A stretch of 64,000 bases of DNA from assembly GCA_030847615.1 (NCBI GenBank), contig JAUMIR010000012.1, positions 3,713,501-3,777,500 of the forward strand. The letters are read 5' to 3'. Positions 1-11,860 of the stretch are shown piece after piece. Under the pieces are notes generated by a model. The model was not told where the DNA came from and ran no database searches. It saw only the letters and a program-made list of their open reading frames with translations. The DNA is from Gambelia wislizenii (Eukaryota; Chordata; Lepidosauria; Squamata; Crotaphytidae). A program made the translations under genes and the position numbers. Numbering within the stretch: the stretch's first letter is position 1; each line of letters starts with the position of its first letter.

Positions 1-131
1 AGGACAAAGAGGGAAATTGGAGGAAGAGGGAGAGAAATCAGGACATTTTAAAAGCAGTTGAAAAGTGGGATGGCAGAGGACTAATCTGGACTATTGCTGC
101 CAAATCAGGACATTTGGAGCATATGCCATAG
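1..131 (+). repeat. Dispersed repeat shared with 58671-58790 (inverted)
   Basis: The reverse complement of 58671-58790 aligns along this stretch; both share GACATTTTAAAAGCA, a GTGGGATG.CAGAGGA block, and a CAAAT..GGACA..TGGAG..TATGC end. The family is not recognised; it is truncated by the window edge. Confidence 0.5.
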
Positions 132-2468
132 GATGCATTTACAGCAGTTAAAATGGAATCAAAGCGCTATAGATTTCGTACTGTGAAGTGGCCGCTGCCT
201 TGCTAGAAACATTGACTGGTTCAATGTTTGGAAGGACAGAGGCGGCCAAGTTTGATTGTGAAGGTGTTTGATGGCAGTCCTCATTTGCCTGGTGTCCTAT
301 ATTTGCTCTCAGAGGTGCTCTAAGACTCCAATTAAGGCCAAGTCTTTTCTTTGCCGCTCTACTGGAAACGATGGTGCGTCAGGCGTTATTTCACACCTTC
401 GCCCAGTGACCTAGTTCTGCCAGAAGCCTAATGGTGACACACCGTCCCATTTAGACACACCACCTCATTATGGCGGTGCTCGCTCTGTCGGGCCGAAAAG
501 AACTAAGCCCAATCAACGACCAGAGCTTCCCATCTTTTCATCGATTGCTACCACATACACCAATGCAAGCAATGGGTTCATGTTCCTCTCCTTCCACCAT
601 TGTTTACCTGTTTTCTTCTGAATTATGTAGTTTTAATTAATGTGAGGATCCATGATCTACCCCACAGAAAAGTTGAGACTGTGAAGCTACTGCTGAAAAT
701 GTATTGGAGCTGTCAGCTTTTTGCCCGGTTCGGTTTTTGTTTTCGCCTTGTTCTCTTTCTCAGAGGTGAGTTTCACAACAGACAGGTTTCCAACTTCACT
801 TTAATACAAAAAAAAAAAAATATCTGTACACAATCAATCTCCCTCAAATGAAATTACCCCAGGTGGGAGGGCTTGCCCTATTATTACAGAGAGGGGGAAA
901 AACCTGCAAAATTTAACCATTCCTCTCTCGTGAGCGGAGATTATGGAAAGAGGACACCCAGTTTTGCCTGCCCAAGCACTGCTCCAAATTTCTCAAGCAA
1001 ATAATAGTGACTATTTACTCTTATTATTTCTTTACAAAGGCCCCCTGCCGTCTCAACCTGTTTGCGCCCAGGGCTCTTTATTTAATACAATAAAATCATA
1101 TTAAAAACTTGTCCTAAAGCACACTTGGTGTGTTTTTAATGGGAGAAAAGGGACATGAAGAGGTGAGGGCATAAAAGAGGGAATCAGTGTTGGATCTCTT
1201 TAAAAACAAATTGAGTGTTTTTTCAAATTAAAAAAAGCTTTCCCAGAAGGGTTTTAAAGGTAAAGAGAGAGAAATAAAGTGAATTTTGTGTAGCGAATGA
1301 ATTTCTTATAACAGGTCTTCCACAGGAGGGTCATTTGGCTTGATCTACAAAACACTCCGTGGGCTTACCTCTGAGTAAGCCTGTAGATCCTTGCAGTCGG
1401 AGTGGAATTTCTTTTTTAAAAAAATGTTTAAAATTACAATATGAACACGTATACATTTGTGGGGGAAGAATATTCAAAGAAGTAGGCATACTAGTCTGTC
1501 TTAGAACTTTATCACACAAGGGTCTAAAAATGCTGTAATTCCGCAGTTGAGGAAAACAGAATTATAGTGGCACTAATACTTATCACACATTGCCATAATT
1601 GTGCAACAATACCATTAACGGAAGATCGCATGACCACCTAATAGTGTTTTAAGAATGGGATTCAGACTCGTGCTATAGTAACATTAGTTTTCACATTGCA
1701 TAGTAATGATGGAGTATTAACACTTTAAGATGGCCCACACATGTGTGTTTAAAAAATTTCTTCTCCTACTTCCGTGATTTTGCATTCAGCTGTTCTCGCA
1801 AGAAGACACAACTTTGAGTAAACACACCAAAAACAAACAAATTCACAATGAAACAAACAAGAAAAGTTCCAAGAGAAGGTGACAGTTCATTAAAACAGTG
1901 TCCTGGAGGCTGTTTCCATGCTCTCCAACAGAGAGGGAAGGAAGCAGGAGAACTGCTCACTGTTTTTGTAATATCAGGACTAAAGCAGGACAGAATTATC
2001 ACACACTCATCAATACCGCGAAAAGAGTGCTATTGAGAGCTATTCACGGGTTTTGCCCATGATTGAAAAGTTTTGCAAAATTAACAGCTGGAGCATGGAT
2101 GGACCACAGGGGGACAACAAAGTCATGTAATAACAGTAAGCCATTCGTGCCACTACCCCATTGTAATTGTGCAATTTCAGCCTCGTGTGATAAAGTCCGT
2201 AGTATAAAAAGACATCCAGTAGTACCTTTTGGCCTAACTAGGAAAATGACATTTCTAGCATTTCTAGCAAGACATTTCATGGTCTACAGTCTGCTTCAGG
2301 CTCCCCTTCACGATGAACTGTGGTCCACAAAACCTTTATGCTAGAAATTTCTTTTTCCCTGTTAGTCTCAAAGTTGTGAAAGGATTCCTTTATGTCCTTT
2401 TATATAAAAGGAAGATCAACATTATCTATTAAAGCAATTCAACCAGAGTGGAAACCATGTGACATTCC
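132..2468. other. Intergenic, nothing recognised
   Basis: AT-rich unique-looking sequence with a poly-A run near 809-822. No exon, RNA gene or clear mobile element seen on either strand. Confidence 0.5.
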
Positions 2469-2562
2469 CAATGTTGATGGACTGCAATTCCCAGCTGCTC
2501 CAGCGAGCATGGTCAAGGATGAAGAATGGTGGGAGCTGTAGTACAACAACATTGGGAGGACT
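2469..2562. mobile_element. Short hAT-like palindromic MITE
   Basis: Imperfect inverted repeat: CCCAATGTTG..GGACTGCAATTCCCAGC on the left and GGGAGCTGTAGT..CAACATTGGGA on the right. Similar ACTACAACTCCCA-type hairpins recur at about 8,762, 17,190, 17,485, 22,755, 40,800 and 49,895. Confidence 0.45.
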
Positions 2563-2816
2563 GAATGATCTCCATTTCTGAACTAAGCAATGTTTTAGAA
2601 AAGGAAAAATTTTCCATGGGAAAAGCTTTTATATCTATTAATATCCAAGTTATATCTAGCCCTCGTAAAACCAATAAAATGAATAACATTGGAAAAACAG
2701 ATTGGTCTGTTGCTTGTCTTCTGTTAAATGAACATATTCCATTAGAAAAAAGGGTGGTCCCTGCAGGTGGAACAATTCAATCAGGGAATCCAGGTCCCTG
2801 GATTTGCAAGACCTGA

Positions 2817-3125
2817 GTTAGTGCCCTAGTCTCTGAAGCAGCAGAAAATAAGCTTGCGCCATCCTCAATATGACATCCCTTCAAATATTTAAACATGGCT
2901 TTCATGTCCCCTCTCAACCTTCTCTTCTCCAGACTAAACATGTCCAGCTCCCTAAGTCGCTCCTCATAAGGCATCATGGCTTCCAGACCTCCACCATTTT
3001 GTCACCCTCCTCTGGACACGTTCCAGCTTCTCAATATCCTTCTTGAATCGTGGTGCCCAGAACTGGACACGGTATTCCAGGTGAGGTCTGACCAAAGCAG
3101 AAGAGAGTGGCACCATGACATCTCT
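2817..3125 (-). mobile_element. CR1 LINE fragment (3' ORF2 region)
   Basis: The minus strand encodes [20 protein letters not shown] and DMKAMFKYLKG with frame breaks, the typical CR1 reverse-transcriptase tail. The same region is better preserved at 62,092-62,719. Confidence 0.85.
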
Positions 3126-3145
3126 CAGTCAGGACACTATATACT

Positions 3146-3525
3146 CCTATTGTTCAGCAGAGGTTTGTTATTGCCTTGCTCTAAAGCTGAGAGTGTGGGA
3201 CTTGCCCAAGGTCACTCAATGTCTGAGCAAAGATTCGAACCCTGGTCTCTTGGAGTCCTAGTCCCAGGACTGGTTTAAAGAATTTCGGGGGGGGGCTGAA
3301 ATGTTTTATTTTGGAGGGCCCCTATGTTTATCTCAGGTCAATATAACCTAACTCAACCTAAGCTATTCACAGTACAGGATCTTCAGATTATTACTAATAA
3401 TGTTATTACAGGAGGAGGGTTACGATGGGCCCCCCTACAATGATGGGGCCCCCTGCAGATGCTGATGCCGCTGGTGCCTTAAACCGGCCCTGCCTAGTCC
3501 AACACTCAAACCACTACACAACACT
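3146..3525 (-). mobile_element. tRNA-derived MIR-like SINE, split by a hAT MITE
   Basis: Pieces 3146-3264 and 3493-3525 together make one SINE in minus orientation (GGACTTGCCCAAGGTCACTC, GATTCGAACCCTGG, then CCAACACTCAAACCACTACA). The break is the insertion at 3265-3492. Confidence 0.8.
3265..3492. mobile_element. hAT-type MITE with 8-bp target duplication
   Basis: 228 bp. Termini are CAGGACTGGTTTAA (left) and, reverse-complemented, CAGGGCCGGTTTAA (right). It is flanked by the perfect 8-bp repeat CCTAGTCC at 3257-3264 and 3493-3500. An 8-bp duplication is the hAT signature. Confidence 0.85.
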
Positions 3526-3559
3526 GGGGTCTCTCTGGCTTTTCTTCGCAAGCGAAGAT

Positions 3560-4172
3560 TCAGGAAGGACTCATCCCGCGCTTTCTGCAAGCGCGCTGAT
3601 GACTAAAAAGGCCAATCCGAGATAAATAAGTCTGGTTGCAGAAAGCACAGCAGAAGGTCTCCTTGGGTGATGTTTCCGGGTTGTGATTCTTTCTGCATTG
3701 TCGTTTCTCTTCAAGACTTGTTCGGCGTGAGTTCTCAAATAAGGCTGCAGCATTGTGGATAGTGCATCTTCATGCCTCCCGATGTGAGGCCAGGGCGGAC
3801 CATTGTTGGTGATCAATTTGGCCAAGCCTGAGATGTTGTTTCAGGGAGTCCTTGTATTGCTTTTTTGGAGTGCCCCTCTTACGCTGACCCGTGGCAAGTT
3901 CACCGTAGAGTAGTATTTTTGGGAGGCGATGGTCCTCCATCCTAGAAATGTGCCCTGCCCAGCGCAGCTGTGTTCTTAATATCATGGCCTCAATGCTGGT
4001 GATCCCTGCTTGCTCAAGGACAGCAACGTTCATCACATAGTCAGTCCAGTGTATATTTAGGATTGTGCGTAAACAGCACTGATGAAAGCGTTCGAGGAGT
4101 CGTAGATGGTGGCGATAGGTGACCCATGTTTCAGATCCATAAAGGAGGATAGATAGTACACTGGGGTACTGT
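3560..4172 (-). mobile_element. Non-LTR retrotransposon ORF2 C-terminus with zinc-finger tail
   Basis: The minus strand encodes, in one frame, a YGSETWV motif, an RWAGHISRM motif, the block RLPK..GELATGQRKRGTPKK, and a CAFC..H..C zinc-finger-like tail, then a stop. A single in-frame TGA interrupts the frame at 3770. This is a known LINE ORF2 tail type; I do not assign the clade. It is dead and 5' truncated. Confidence 0.8.
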
Positions 4173-5034
4173 TAGGGAATAATACTGAGATCTCCAGGTA
4201 GTTCTTCGATGGGAGATGATCAGGGAATGAGAGATATTTCCAGATAGTTCTTGAACAGAAGACTATGGAGGAATAACAGTAGATATTTCCAAGTCAGAAG
4301 CCAGTCTGAAATCCTCAAGTGCCATGGCTGCCAGTCAGAGCTAGCAGTACAGGGCCTCATGCTCCAAAAATCTGGCTCAGAATAAGGACAGCCTCCTAAA
4401 TTGGTATGCAAAAATCTTTGAATCTCCAGGTTTTTCTCCCAGAGATTTTTCTTTAAAAAAATTCTGCCTGAAACCATGGAGAGCTGTTACTGCCAGTCAG
4501 TGTTGGCAGTTCTGGCCTAGATGGACCCAGAATCCAACTCCATAAAGGTAGATTCTCCTGTTATTGTGTAACAGCATGCTTCCCACTACCCTCTGAATTG
4601 CTCATTTTGTGTCAGGCTACACCTTTTCATGACCCCTGCATGAAGCATAATAAACACATGTCATAAAGGCAGCCTTGCCAGGAAGTCCGGGACACTCTCT
4701 TGCCATCTCTCTCCCCAGCCAGACTCTAAACCCAACCTCACAGATAGAATGACAGCCTGGCAGTGATAATGAATATATTAGTTTAATGGGTTTGCTGTTC
4801 CCAAGTGGCCTGATTGATAACGCCAATCGAGTGGTCAGGACACAGTGTTAACATTCTTTATGTTTCACAAGAGGCAAAGGAGCTGTGGAGATTGTCCTTT
4901 ATCGGTGGTTATGCAAGGGCCAGAGATACAAAGCACTGTGGTACCTGGTCACACTTGAGCCATGGGGACTAGGCTGGCTTTACATGCTCTAGCTGGTAAA
5001 TCTGAAAGAAGAGCCTGTCATATTACACAATTAT
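4173..5034. other. Intergenic, nothing recognised
   Basis: Contains a weak internal repeat (GATATTTCCAGATAGTTCTTGA and variants around 4,190-4,290) but no gene or named element. Confidence 0.4.
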
Positions 5035-5232
5035 AGCACTGTCATTCCGCATTAACATTCCACATTGGTGCCATCCAATGGAATTATGGGATTTGTAGTT
5101 TGGGATTTGTAGTTTGGCTGAGAATTCTAAATGCCCCTCCTGAAACTGCCAGTCCCAGGATTCCACCGGATGGAACCATGGCAGTTAAAGCAGGCTCATA
5201 GTAGTACAACTGTGTAGTGTGAAAGGACCCAG
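5035..5232. mobile_element. Palindromic MITE with SBS-like ACTACAAATCCC motif
   Basis: Ends ACAATTATAGCACTGTCATTCC and ACAACTGTGTAGTG are inverted partners; the centre has GGGATTTGTAGTTT in direct duplicate. Same family as 5,750-6,176 and 16,511-16,728. Confidence 0.55.
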
Positions 5233-5473
5233 AGATCAGCATGTTTAATCTGAAGGAGAGATGATTTAGAGGAGCTCAGCTGTTAGGTTCCATCTTGGTG
5301 GAGCAGGGAATCTACTCTAGGTTTCAGTCCAAACTTTAAAAGAGATATCCAAGGTGCTGAACCCAATAGATGTGGCACTTTGGATAGCCCATTTAAAGTT
5401 CAGACTAAAACTTGCAGCAGACTGCTCACCCCCACTGGCATCAACTACTACTGGAAGAGGCAGAAGTCTTAAG

Positions 5474-5695
5474 GGGCATCCACACTAGAGAAATAATCCA
5501 GGTTGAAACTGAATTATTTGGATGGTTCCTTCCTATAGAATCCTGGGATTTGTTGTGTGGTGAGGCACCTACACTCTTTGGCAGAAAAGGCTAAAGACCT
5601 TGTAAAACTACAAATCCCAGGATTTCATAGGAAGGAGCCATGACAAATAATTCAGTTCCAATCTGGATTATTTGTGTCATGTGAATTTCCCCTTA
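5474..5695. mobile_element. Palindromic MITE (AATAATCCAG family)
   Basis: Hairpin-like: CATCCACACTAGAGAAATAATCC ... ATCCTGGGATTTG ... AACTACAAATCCCAGGATTTC ... GGATTATTTGTGTCATGTG. Related copies are at 13,846-14,062, 28,183-28,414 and throughout 35,355-36,985. Confidence 0.7.
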
Positions 5696-5749
5696 GAATA
5701 TCTGGAGGCTGCATCACCTACGGAGCAGACTTGAGGACCCTTCATCCAG

Positions 5750-6176
5750 CACAGTTATAGTGCTATGATTCCACTTTAACTGCCATGGAGATCCTATGAA
5801 ATCCTGCTGTTTACATGGTTTGAGTGTAGGACTAGGACCCCAGGAGACCCGAGTTCAAATCTCCACTCAGCCACAGAAACCCACTGGGTGACCTTGGGCA
5901 AGTCACACACTTTCAGCCTCAGACAATGGTCAGGGCTATGCCTTCTCTGAAGAAAACTTTCCAAGAAAACCCATGATTTGATTACTTTCGGGTCACCATA
6001 AGTCAGAGCCGACTTAAAGGCACACATAACAACCACAACAAGAAACACCAGAGCTCTCTGGCTGAGAAGTCTAATGATCCCTCCTTAAACTGCAAATCCC
6101 AGGATTCCACAGGATTTTGCCATGGCAATTAAAGTGGAATCATAGTGCTATAATTGTGTAGCGTGGAAGAGACCTT
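5750..6176. mobile_element. Palindromic MITE interrupted by a SINE
   Basis: Left end 5750-5813 (AGTTATAGTGCTATGATTCC) pairs with right end 6047-6176 (GGAATCATAGTGCTATAATT). A plus-strand SINE at 5814-6046 separates the halves. Confidence 0.7.
5814..6046 (+). mobile_element. MIR-like tRNA-SINE with (ACA)n-type tail
   Basis: GAGTTCAAATCTCC (B-box-like), GTGACCTTGGGCAAGTCAC core, GTCACCATAAGTCAGAG, and an ACATAACAACCACAACAA tail. Nested inside the MITE 5750-6176. Confidence 0.85.
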
Positions 6177-6589
6177 GTTCTCTGTTGTTCCTATTTAGGA
6201 CTGTGGGTCAGCATCTTGGAGACTTTCTTTAAGGCCTGTGTGAACATCTGGAGTGGATTTACCTCCCATTGACATGGGAGTTACCAGCCACCACTACCCA
6301 TTGGCTGCATTAGCTGGGGAAGATGGGAGTTGTTTTTCCCAGGCCAGGAATGGGTGCCTTAGCCCAGCGCTTGCCCACAGCCCTTTTGACTTGGTGGTAC
6401 CCAATGGCTTCCATGTCAGAGGTGAGGTTAAACCAGACTTTAAAGCAAACATCCAAGGTGACTGAACTCTATTCCCCAAATAGATTCAGCACTTTGGATC
6501 GCTCCTTTAAAGTATGGCATAAGATCGGGAACGGAGACACCGCACCCTTGACATGGAAGCTACTAGCCCCAGGTGAGGGGGAAAAGGTA

Positions 6590-7340
6590 CAGGTATACCT
6601 CAGTTAATGAAGTAGATCTGTTCTTGGGCATTACTTCTTTTACAGAAAATGTTGTATCAGAGGCAGACAAAATGTGGAAAGAATTGGAATAGATTCCTAA
6701 ACCACAAAAGGGAAGAGCAATTCAAAGTGTTTCAACAAAATCTGTATTCAGAACTACCAATACACACATGTGAAATACAACAACCAGATCAGGTAAGCCT
6801 TGTATAGTTTGAACCTTCCGCAGATCACTGGAACGTTTCTTCCAAAATGCATCCAGGGATGACTTTTTCTTTCACTGGCTTCCGCTTTCCTTAGGATTTC
6901 CATTTTGGCAGTTGAACTTATAAGTCTATGCTTCTTTAACATGCTAGGAGTAGCTAGTGAGAGACTTGCCTGCTTTCCTCTTTCTCTTCTGTTTTGCTCT
7001 TCATGCATGCTCAGTAAGGGATTCTGGAAGCAGCTGCTCTTTTCCTTGCCTGTTGTAGACAGACAGATACATGAAGATTATGCAGAGTAGAATCTCCTAG
7101 CTCTTTCCTAGCTCAAGCATTACTGTATTATTACTGCAGACATGTTGCTGCAACCCAACACCAAAATCCTGTGTTTCTCCAGCAGCCCTCCTTCACCATT
7201 TTCCCAGTACCAATGGTGCTGAAAAGAAGTCTTCCAACTAGATGAGGGCAAGGACAAGGAAGGGTATCTGAGTGGGCATAAAAAGGGTTTATTAAAAAGG
7301 ATCTTCTTTGTCAGAGGCTTTGTTAACTGAGGTATAACTG
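6590..7340. mobile_element. 751-bp TIR transposon, TA target site, non-autonomous
   Basis: The left end CAGGTATACCTCAGTTAA and right end (reverse-complemented CAGTTATACCTCAGTTAA) are flanked by TA at 6588-6589 and 7341-7342. CAG termini plus TA suggest the Tc1/mariner (Tigger-like) superfamily. No transposase is left. A second copy is at 41,753-42,642. Confidence 0.8.
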
Positions 7341-7342
7341 TA

Positions 7343-8930
7343 CTGACTAGCTTCTCTACGGTGATCATGACATCTGCCTGCAATGCCTTCCTTGCTCCTC
7401 TCATACATAACAGTTTGGAAGCATCCAGACAGCCAAACTAGACATTAGGAAAGATGAGTGTGTCTGAGGCTGCTGGAAGACACAGGGTGCCTTTGAGATG
7501 CTACCAATCAAAAGCTTTGCACAGGTTCTCCTCCATCTGATACACATTTGAGAAAAAGATAAAAGAAGCAGAGGGGAAATGCAAGTAATTTACAAGAGGA
7601 AGACATTATAGTCTGGATTTTGTTAAAATTCTGAGGCAGGGCGATTGAACAATAAATCCCGCATCTGGAAGCACCCACTGTCTTGTATCTCCCCGGGAAT
7701 GCCTGTTACATTAAGATAAGCCATGATAAAGTGTTACCCGAAGAGGTGGGGGTGCTTTAGAGCCCCACTCATGATGCCAAAGACTAATATGGGGAATTAT
7801 TATGATTAGCTCAGATGGAATGCTGCGAGAGGCAGTTAACTTCAGGATCTTTTTGCTTATGTATTCCAGTACTAACTGCAAAGGACTCCAGGTTAAAGTG
7901 AAATAAAATGTTTCTTATTAGAAATAGCACAAAAAGCATTTGCATGCTCAACACATGCTCACAAGAACCACACAAGGCTATCAAAGAGTTTAAGGCAGAA
8001 AGGTTGGATAGAGGAATACATTTGGGAAATAGGGTGATATAGTTATCAGTCTTGAAGAGTAGCAGAGTACTCAGACCAAAGTCTGAGGGTGGCACTGGAA
8101 GCTCCAATCCAGAGTGCACCAACAGAGAGAGTGGCCAGGTCTCATCCACAGTGGCACACCTTGCTATTGTTTGGGGCTAATATTTATATCCTGCTTTGTT
8201 TGCTAGAACACCCTTAGATGGGTTTCCCACTGAATAAACAAAGGAAACCGAAACTTAGCTGATTGTTGTTTATGGCTGGGAGAGAGGAATTGGTAGGTTT
8301 ATGACAACTTTACATTGTAGGACAGGAGAGGGTTCCAATGGATATTTCCTGGGGATTTGGGTTATGTTGGTCACTTGATTGTTTAGGATATGTGACTCAT
8401 CATTGCAGGGTCCGTGAAGAAACCAGCACATACCTCCTTAATGGTTTTGCTTGCTAAGGGGCTTCTGCTCAATCCTAGCTTGGGCGTGCGGACTAAAATG
8501 TTTCTAAGACACCTTCTCAGGTCCTTGTGACCTCCATCTGACCTCACTTTGGCTCACCCCAGTCTACTTCACCCCTTTGAAGTGTTCAATATTTCCAATT
8601 TTGAGATATTACAGGGAGGGGGTAGTAAGGCATACTAACAATAGTGCCATTGCATTTCAATACATAGGCAATAGTGTGTGTGTGTGTGCCCGTGCGCGCA
8701 CATGCCTTTATGAAATATGTGCAGCACTTTGAAAAGTTCCTTTTTGGACAACAGCACCCAGATCCCTCAGCCTCCTATGTTAGCTGGGGCATTCTGGGAG
8801 TTGTGGGCCATAAGTAAATTTTCCAAGCTGTGAAAATGACTGGACAGAACTCAGACAAGAAAATGGGGAGTTGCATTTCTCACAGCCAGCTATTCTATCC
8901 TCCATAATAATATCTAGTTTCAATTCCTGT
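7343..8930. other. Intergenic, nothing firm
   Basis: Contains a short (TG)n run at about 8,678-8,692 and a hAT-like hairpin scrap at 8,762-8,830 (TTCTGGGAGTTGTGGGCC). No coding evidence. Confidence 0.4.
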
Positions 8931-8934
8931 ATAC

Positions 8935-9268
8935 AGATCACCCCCCCCCCCCGTTTACGTAGGATTGGTACTTGTGATTTTACTTACCCGTGACTGGGGG
9001 GAAAGGTCTCTATAGGCATCTGTGGGGCCGTAGAATCACACTGGAGGTGGTCTCTCTAGGCATTAGAAGGTCCTCCAGTGTGACTCTATGGTCAATGTCC
9101 ACTGGAAGTTGACCATAGAGTCATGCCAGATGCCTAGAGAGGTGTCCTATCTAGGCATTTTCTAGGTCCTCTGTCACAATTCTATGGTCTAATATGGCGG
9201 TTCACTATCATACACAGTTTCACATATCTGCGGTAAGTCTGGGAATGTATCCCAGTGGGGGGGTTGAC
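8935..9268. mobile_element. Degraded Tigger-like MITE with inner inverted repeats
   Basis: The right end TATCTGCGGTAAGTCTGGGAA..CCCAGTGG resembles the TATCCGCAGTAAGTCCAGGAA end at 29,075-29,125. The interior has repeated GGCATNT..AGGTCCTC and a CTATGGTC palindrome. Left end lies in a C13 run. Confidence 0.5.
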
Positions 9269-9371
9269 ATGTACCTACAGTGTGTAGGCTGCAACGAAAT
9301 GTTGCAACATGTCATACGCAGGATCCAGTCAGTGCTGCCTTCTCCACGAAACTGAAGCATCATATTCAACC

Positions 9372-9612
9372 TCCATAGAATCATAGAATTGCAGAGTTGG
9401 AAGAGACCACAAGGGCCATCCAGTCCAACCCCCTGCCACGCAGGAAATCACGATCAAAGCATCCCCGACAGATGGCCATCCAGCCTCTGTTTAAAGACCT
9501 CCAAGGAAGGAGACCCCACCACGCTCCGAGGGAGTGTGTTCCACTGCCAAACAGCTCTTACAGTCAGAAAGTCCCTCCTAATGTTGAGGTGGAATCTCTG
9601 TTCCTACTTCAA
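9372..9612 (-). mobile_element. CR1 LINE 3' end
   Basis: Begins with the CR1 3' octamer repeat in reverse (CATAGAATCATAGAATTG), then GAGACCACAAGGGCCATCC and ACAGATGGCCATCCAGCC. Near-identical to 62,092-62,330. Confidence 0.9.
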
Positions 9613-10199
9613 GTTTTCTATCCCCTCTTAGTAACTGGCATTCAGTATTCCATGATTCCTTGCAACTTCGGAGCATGCTCAGATTACATGGACCTGTTCC
9701 CCTACCCATGGAGAGGAATAGCTTCTTAAACATATTACATCTTCAAATTCAATTTCATTGAACGAGCATGCTGTTCTTTCCTTTGTTTGTCAGTGAAGCC
9801 ATGTTGGCTCTAAAGTTGACTACAAGTGGCAGACTCCCTCAGCTAGCGTGGCTACCGGCTGTGTTGACTGGCAAATCTGGGAACTGCATTCCCAGAAGTG
9901 ACTTCTCCCAAGTGTGGTTGGAACCTAGGTTGCAACAACCTGACCTTAAGGGCTTTGCACCATTGGAAATTAAAATGAGGGAATAGACGAGAGAAAATAA
10001 ATTGCACACAAAAGATGAGGAATGTTCAAACTGTGACTCAACCACAACCCTAAACTGAACATAGCCCACTAGCCATATATAGGTTGGGTGGACTACTAGG
10101 GTCTTGATACATTCTGTGTGTGTTTCTGTATGTGCCCATTTGCCTTGGATTGCAAGGACCGTGGTGGTTATCCAAGACCCAGCATATCATCACCACAGA

Positions 10200-10682
10200 T
10201 AGAATCATAGGACCTTAGAGTTGGAAGGGACTACAAGGGCCATCTAGTCCAACACCTTGCTGTGCAGGAATACACAGTTAAAGCACTCCTGAGTGATGTC
10301 CATCCAACCTCTGTTTTGTTGTTGTTTTGTGCCATCTAGTTGTTTCTGACTTATAGTGACCTAAGATGAACCTAACACGGGTTTTTTTTCTTGGCAATAT
10401 TTGCCTTCCTCTGAGGCTCAGAGAGTATGACTTGCCCAAGGTCATCCAGTGGGTTTCCATAACTGAGTGGGGATTTGAACCCTGTTCTCCAGACTCATAA
10501 TCCAATGTTCACTACTAGACCATGCTGGCTGTCACCTCTGTTTAAAGACCTCCAAAGATAGAGAGTCCACCAGTATCCGAGGCAGTCTGTTCCACTGCCA
10601 AACAGCTCTTATGGTCAAGAAGTTCTTCCTAATGTTTAGGTGGCATCTCTTGTACTTTGAATCCATTGGTTCTCATTCTGTT
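10200..10682 (-). mobile_element. CR1 3' fragment interrupted by a SINE
   Basis: CR1 pieces 10200-10313 and 10536-10682 flank a minus-strand SINE at 10314-10535. CR1 text continues across the break (ATCCAACCTCTGTTT ... CACCTCTGTTTAAAGACC), with CCTCTGTTT duplicated. Confidence 0.85.
10314..10535 (-). mobile_element. MIR-like tRNA-SINE nested in CR1
   Basis: Reads in reverse: GTTGTTGTTTTGTGCC tail, CTTGCCCAAGGTCATCC core, GATTTGAACCCTG B-box region, ACCATGCTGGCT head. CCTCTGTTT on both sides (10310-10318 and 10536-10544) is its target duplication. Confidence 0.85.
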
Positions 10683-11779
10683 CTCTGTCCTGGAGATGCT
10701 TTTTTCCTGCTTTGTGAAAGTTGGCTACCAACCTCTGCAAAGATGACATAGGCTAAAGTTAAAGCTACAGCCAAAAAATGAGGGAAATAGCATCCCTGTT
10801 GCAGGTGACGAGAGTCAGAGTTGGCCCCAAGTCTACAAAGGTTGAAGTCCGTCACTCGAGGGCTTCCCTACAGTCCCGTGCTTTGCTGTCCTTTAATCCC
10901 TGGAATTATTTTGTTGTCTTTTTACGAAGTGCCCACGTCAAACAGCGTTGATCTGGCGTTGTGTAACCTTGTTCCCGAGAGGTGAAATCTTCAAGAAAGA
11001 GGGCTGGTTCTTTGACACTGAAGCAACAAGTCTCTCCACTCACCATCCAGTTCATTCCTGGGGGCTTTGACATTCTCTGATAAGGGCAGCAGTGTCCTAG
11101 AGGCAGATAAGCTCCTACGTTGATAACCCTTTACTAAGTTTGGGCTTTCCTCTCTCCTTCCTGACTGAGGTTCAGAGTCTTCCCCAGGCCTTAATCGGGG
11201 CAGGGGGGTTTCATCCCCCACTCCCTTGATCCTTGGAGAAATTCCATCTCCAGCAGGTGACTTCCTTTCCCACCTGCCGTGACTTTTCACAATATTGTTT
11301 TCCCCTGGAACAACCAATTGCTTTCACCTTTCCTCCTGTTTAAACACATCAGGTTCCCCTTTGGACTGTAAAAATACCTGTCCCGGGAGTTTGTGTCTGT
11401 GCAGAGGGCAACTGCCAGGTCTTATCGTACTCACCAGCTTAGTTCTTATCTTTATTTCAGCTGCAGGCCTCTTATGTATACATGACATGCTTGGCTTGGG
11501 ATGTTATGCCCGAGTATGGCAGGATGCTGAGTAAGAGGAGGCACCGAATTATGAACTTGATGACTGAGAAAACTCTGATGACCGTTCACTGGCTGCAATT
11601 TGGTTTCCTGGGGGAAGAGACAGAACTGCAAAATTGGGTCACTGGTACAGTGGAAACCAATTTCCTTCCACACCCAAAATCTCCCTCAAATTCTCAGCCT
11701 GGCTGATAAGTACTCCCCAAATATTCACCAGATGGTCAAATGTTGGCCAAGGTGAAGTTCTCATTGACATCTGAAAATA
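10683..11779. other. Intergenic, nothing recognised
   Basis: Fairly GC-rich around 11,150-11,420, with no splice-bounded coding similarity I can support. Might be an old LTR or LINE remnant. Confidence 0.3.
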
Positions 11780-11860
11780 CAGTGGGCTCTCTGGATCTGC
11801 GGGGATTAGGTTCTGGGGAATACACACCCCACAGATAGTTAAAAACCTAGGTGGTTGTAA
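11780..11860. mobile_element. Truncated Tigger-like MITE (left end)
   Basis: After TA at 11778-11779: CAGTGGGCTCTCTGGATCTG, GGGGATTAGGTTCTGG, as in the intact copies; no right end found. Confidence 0.55.
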
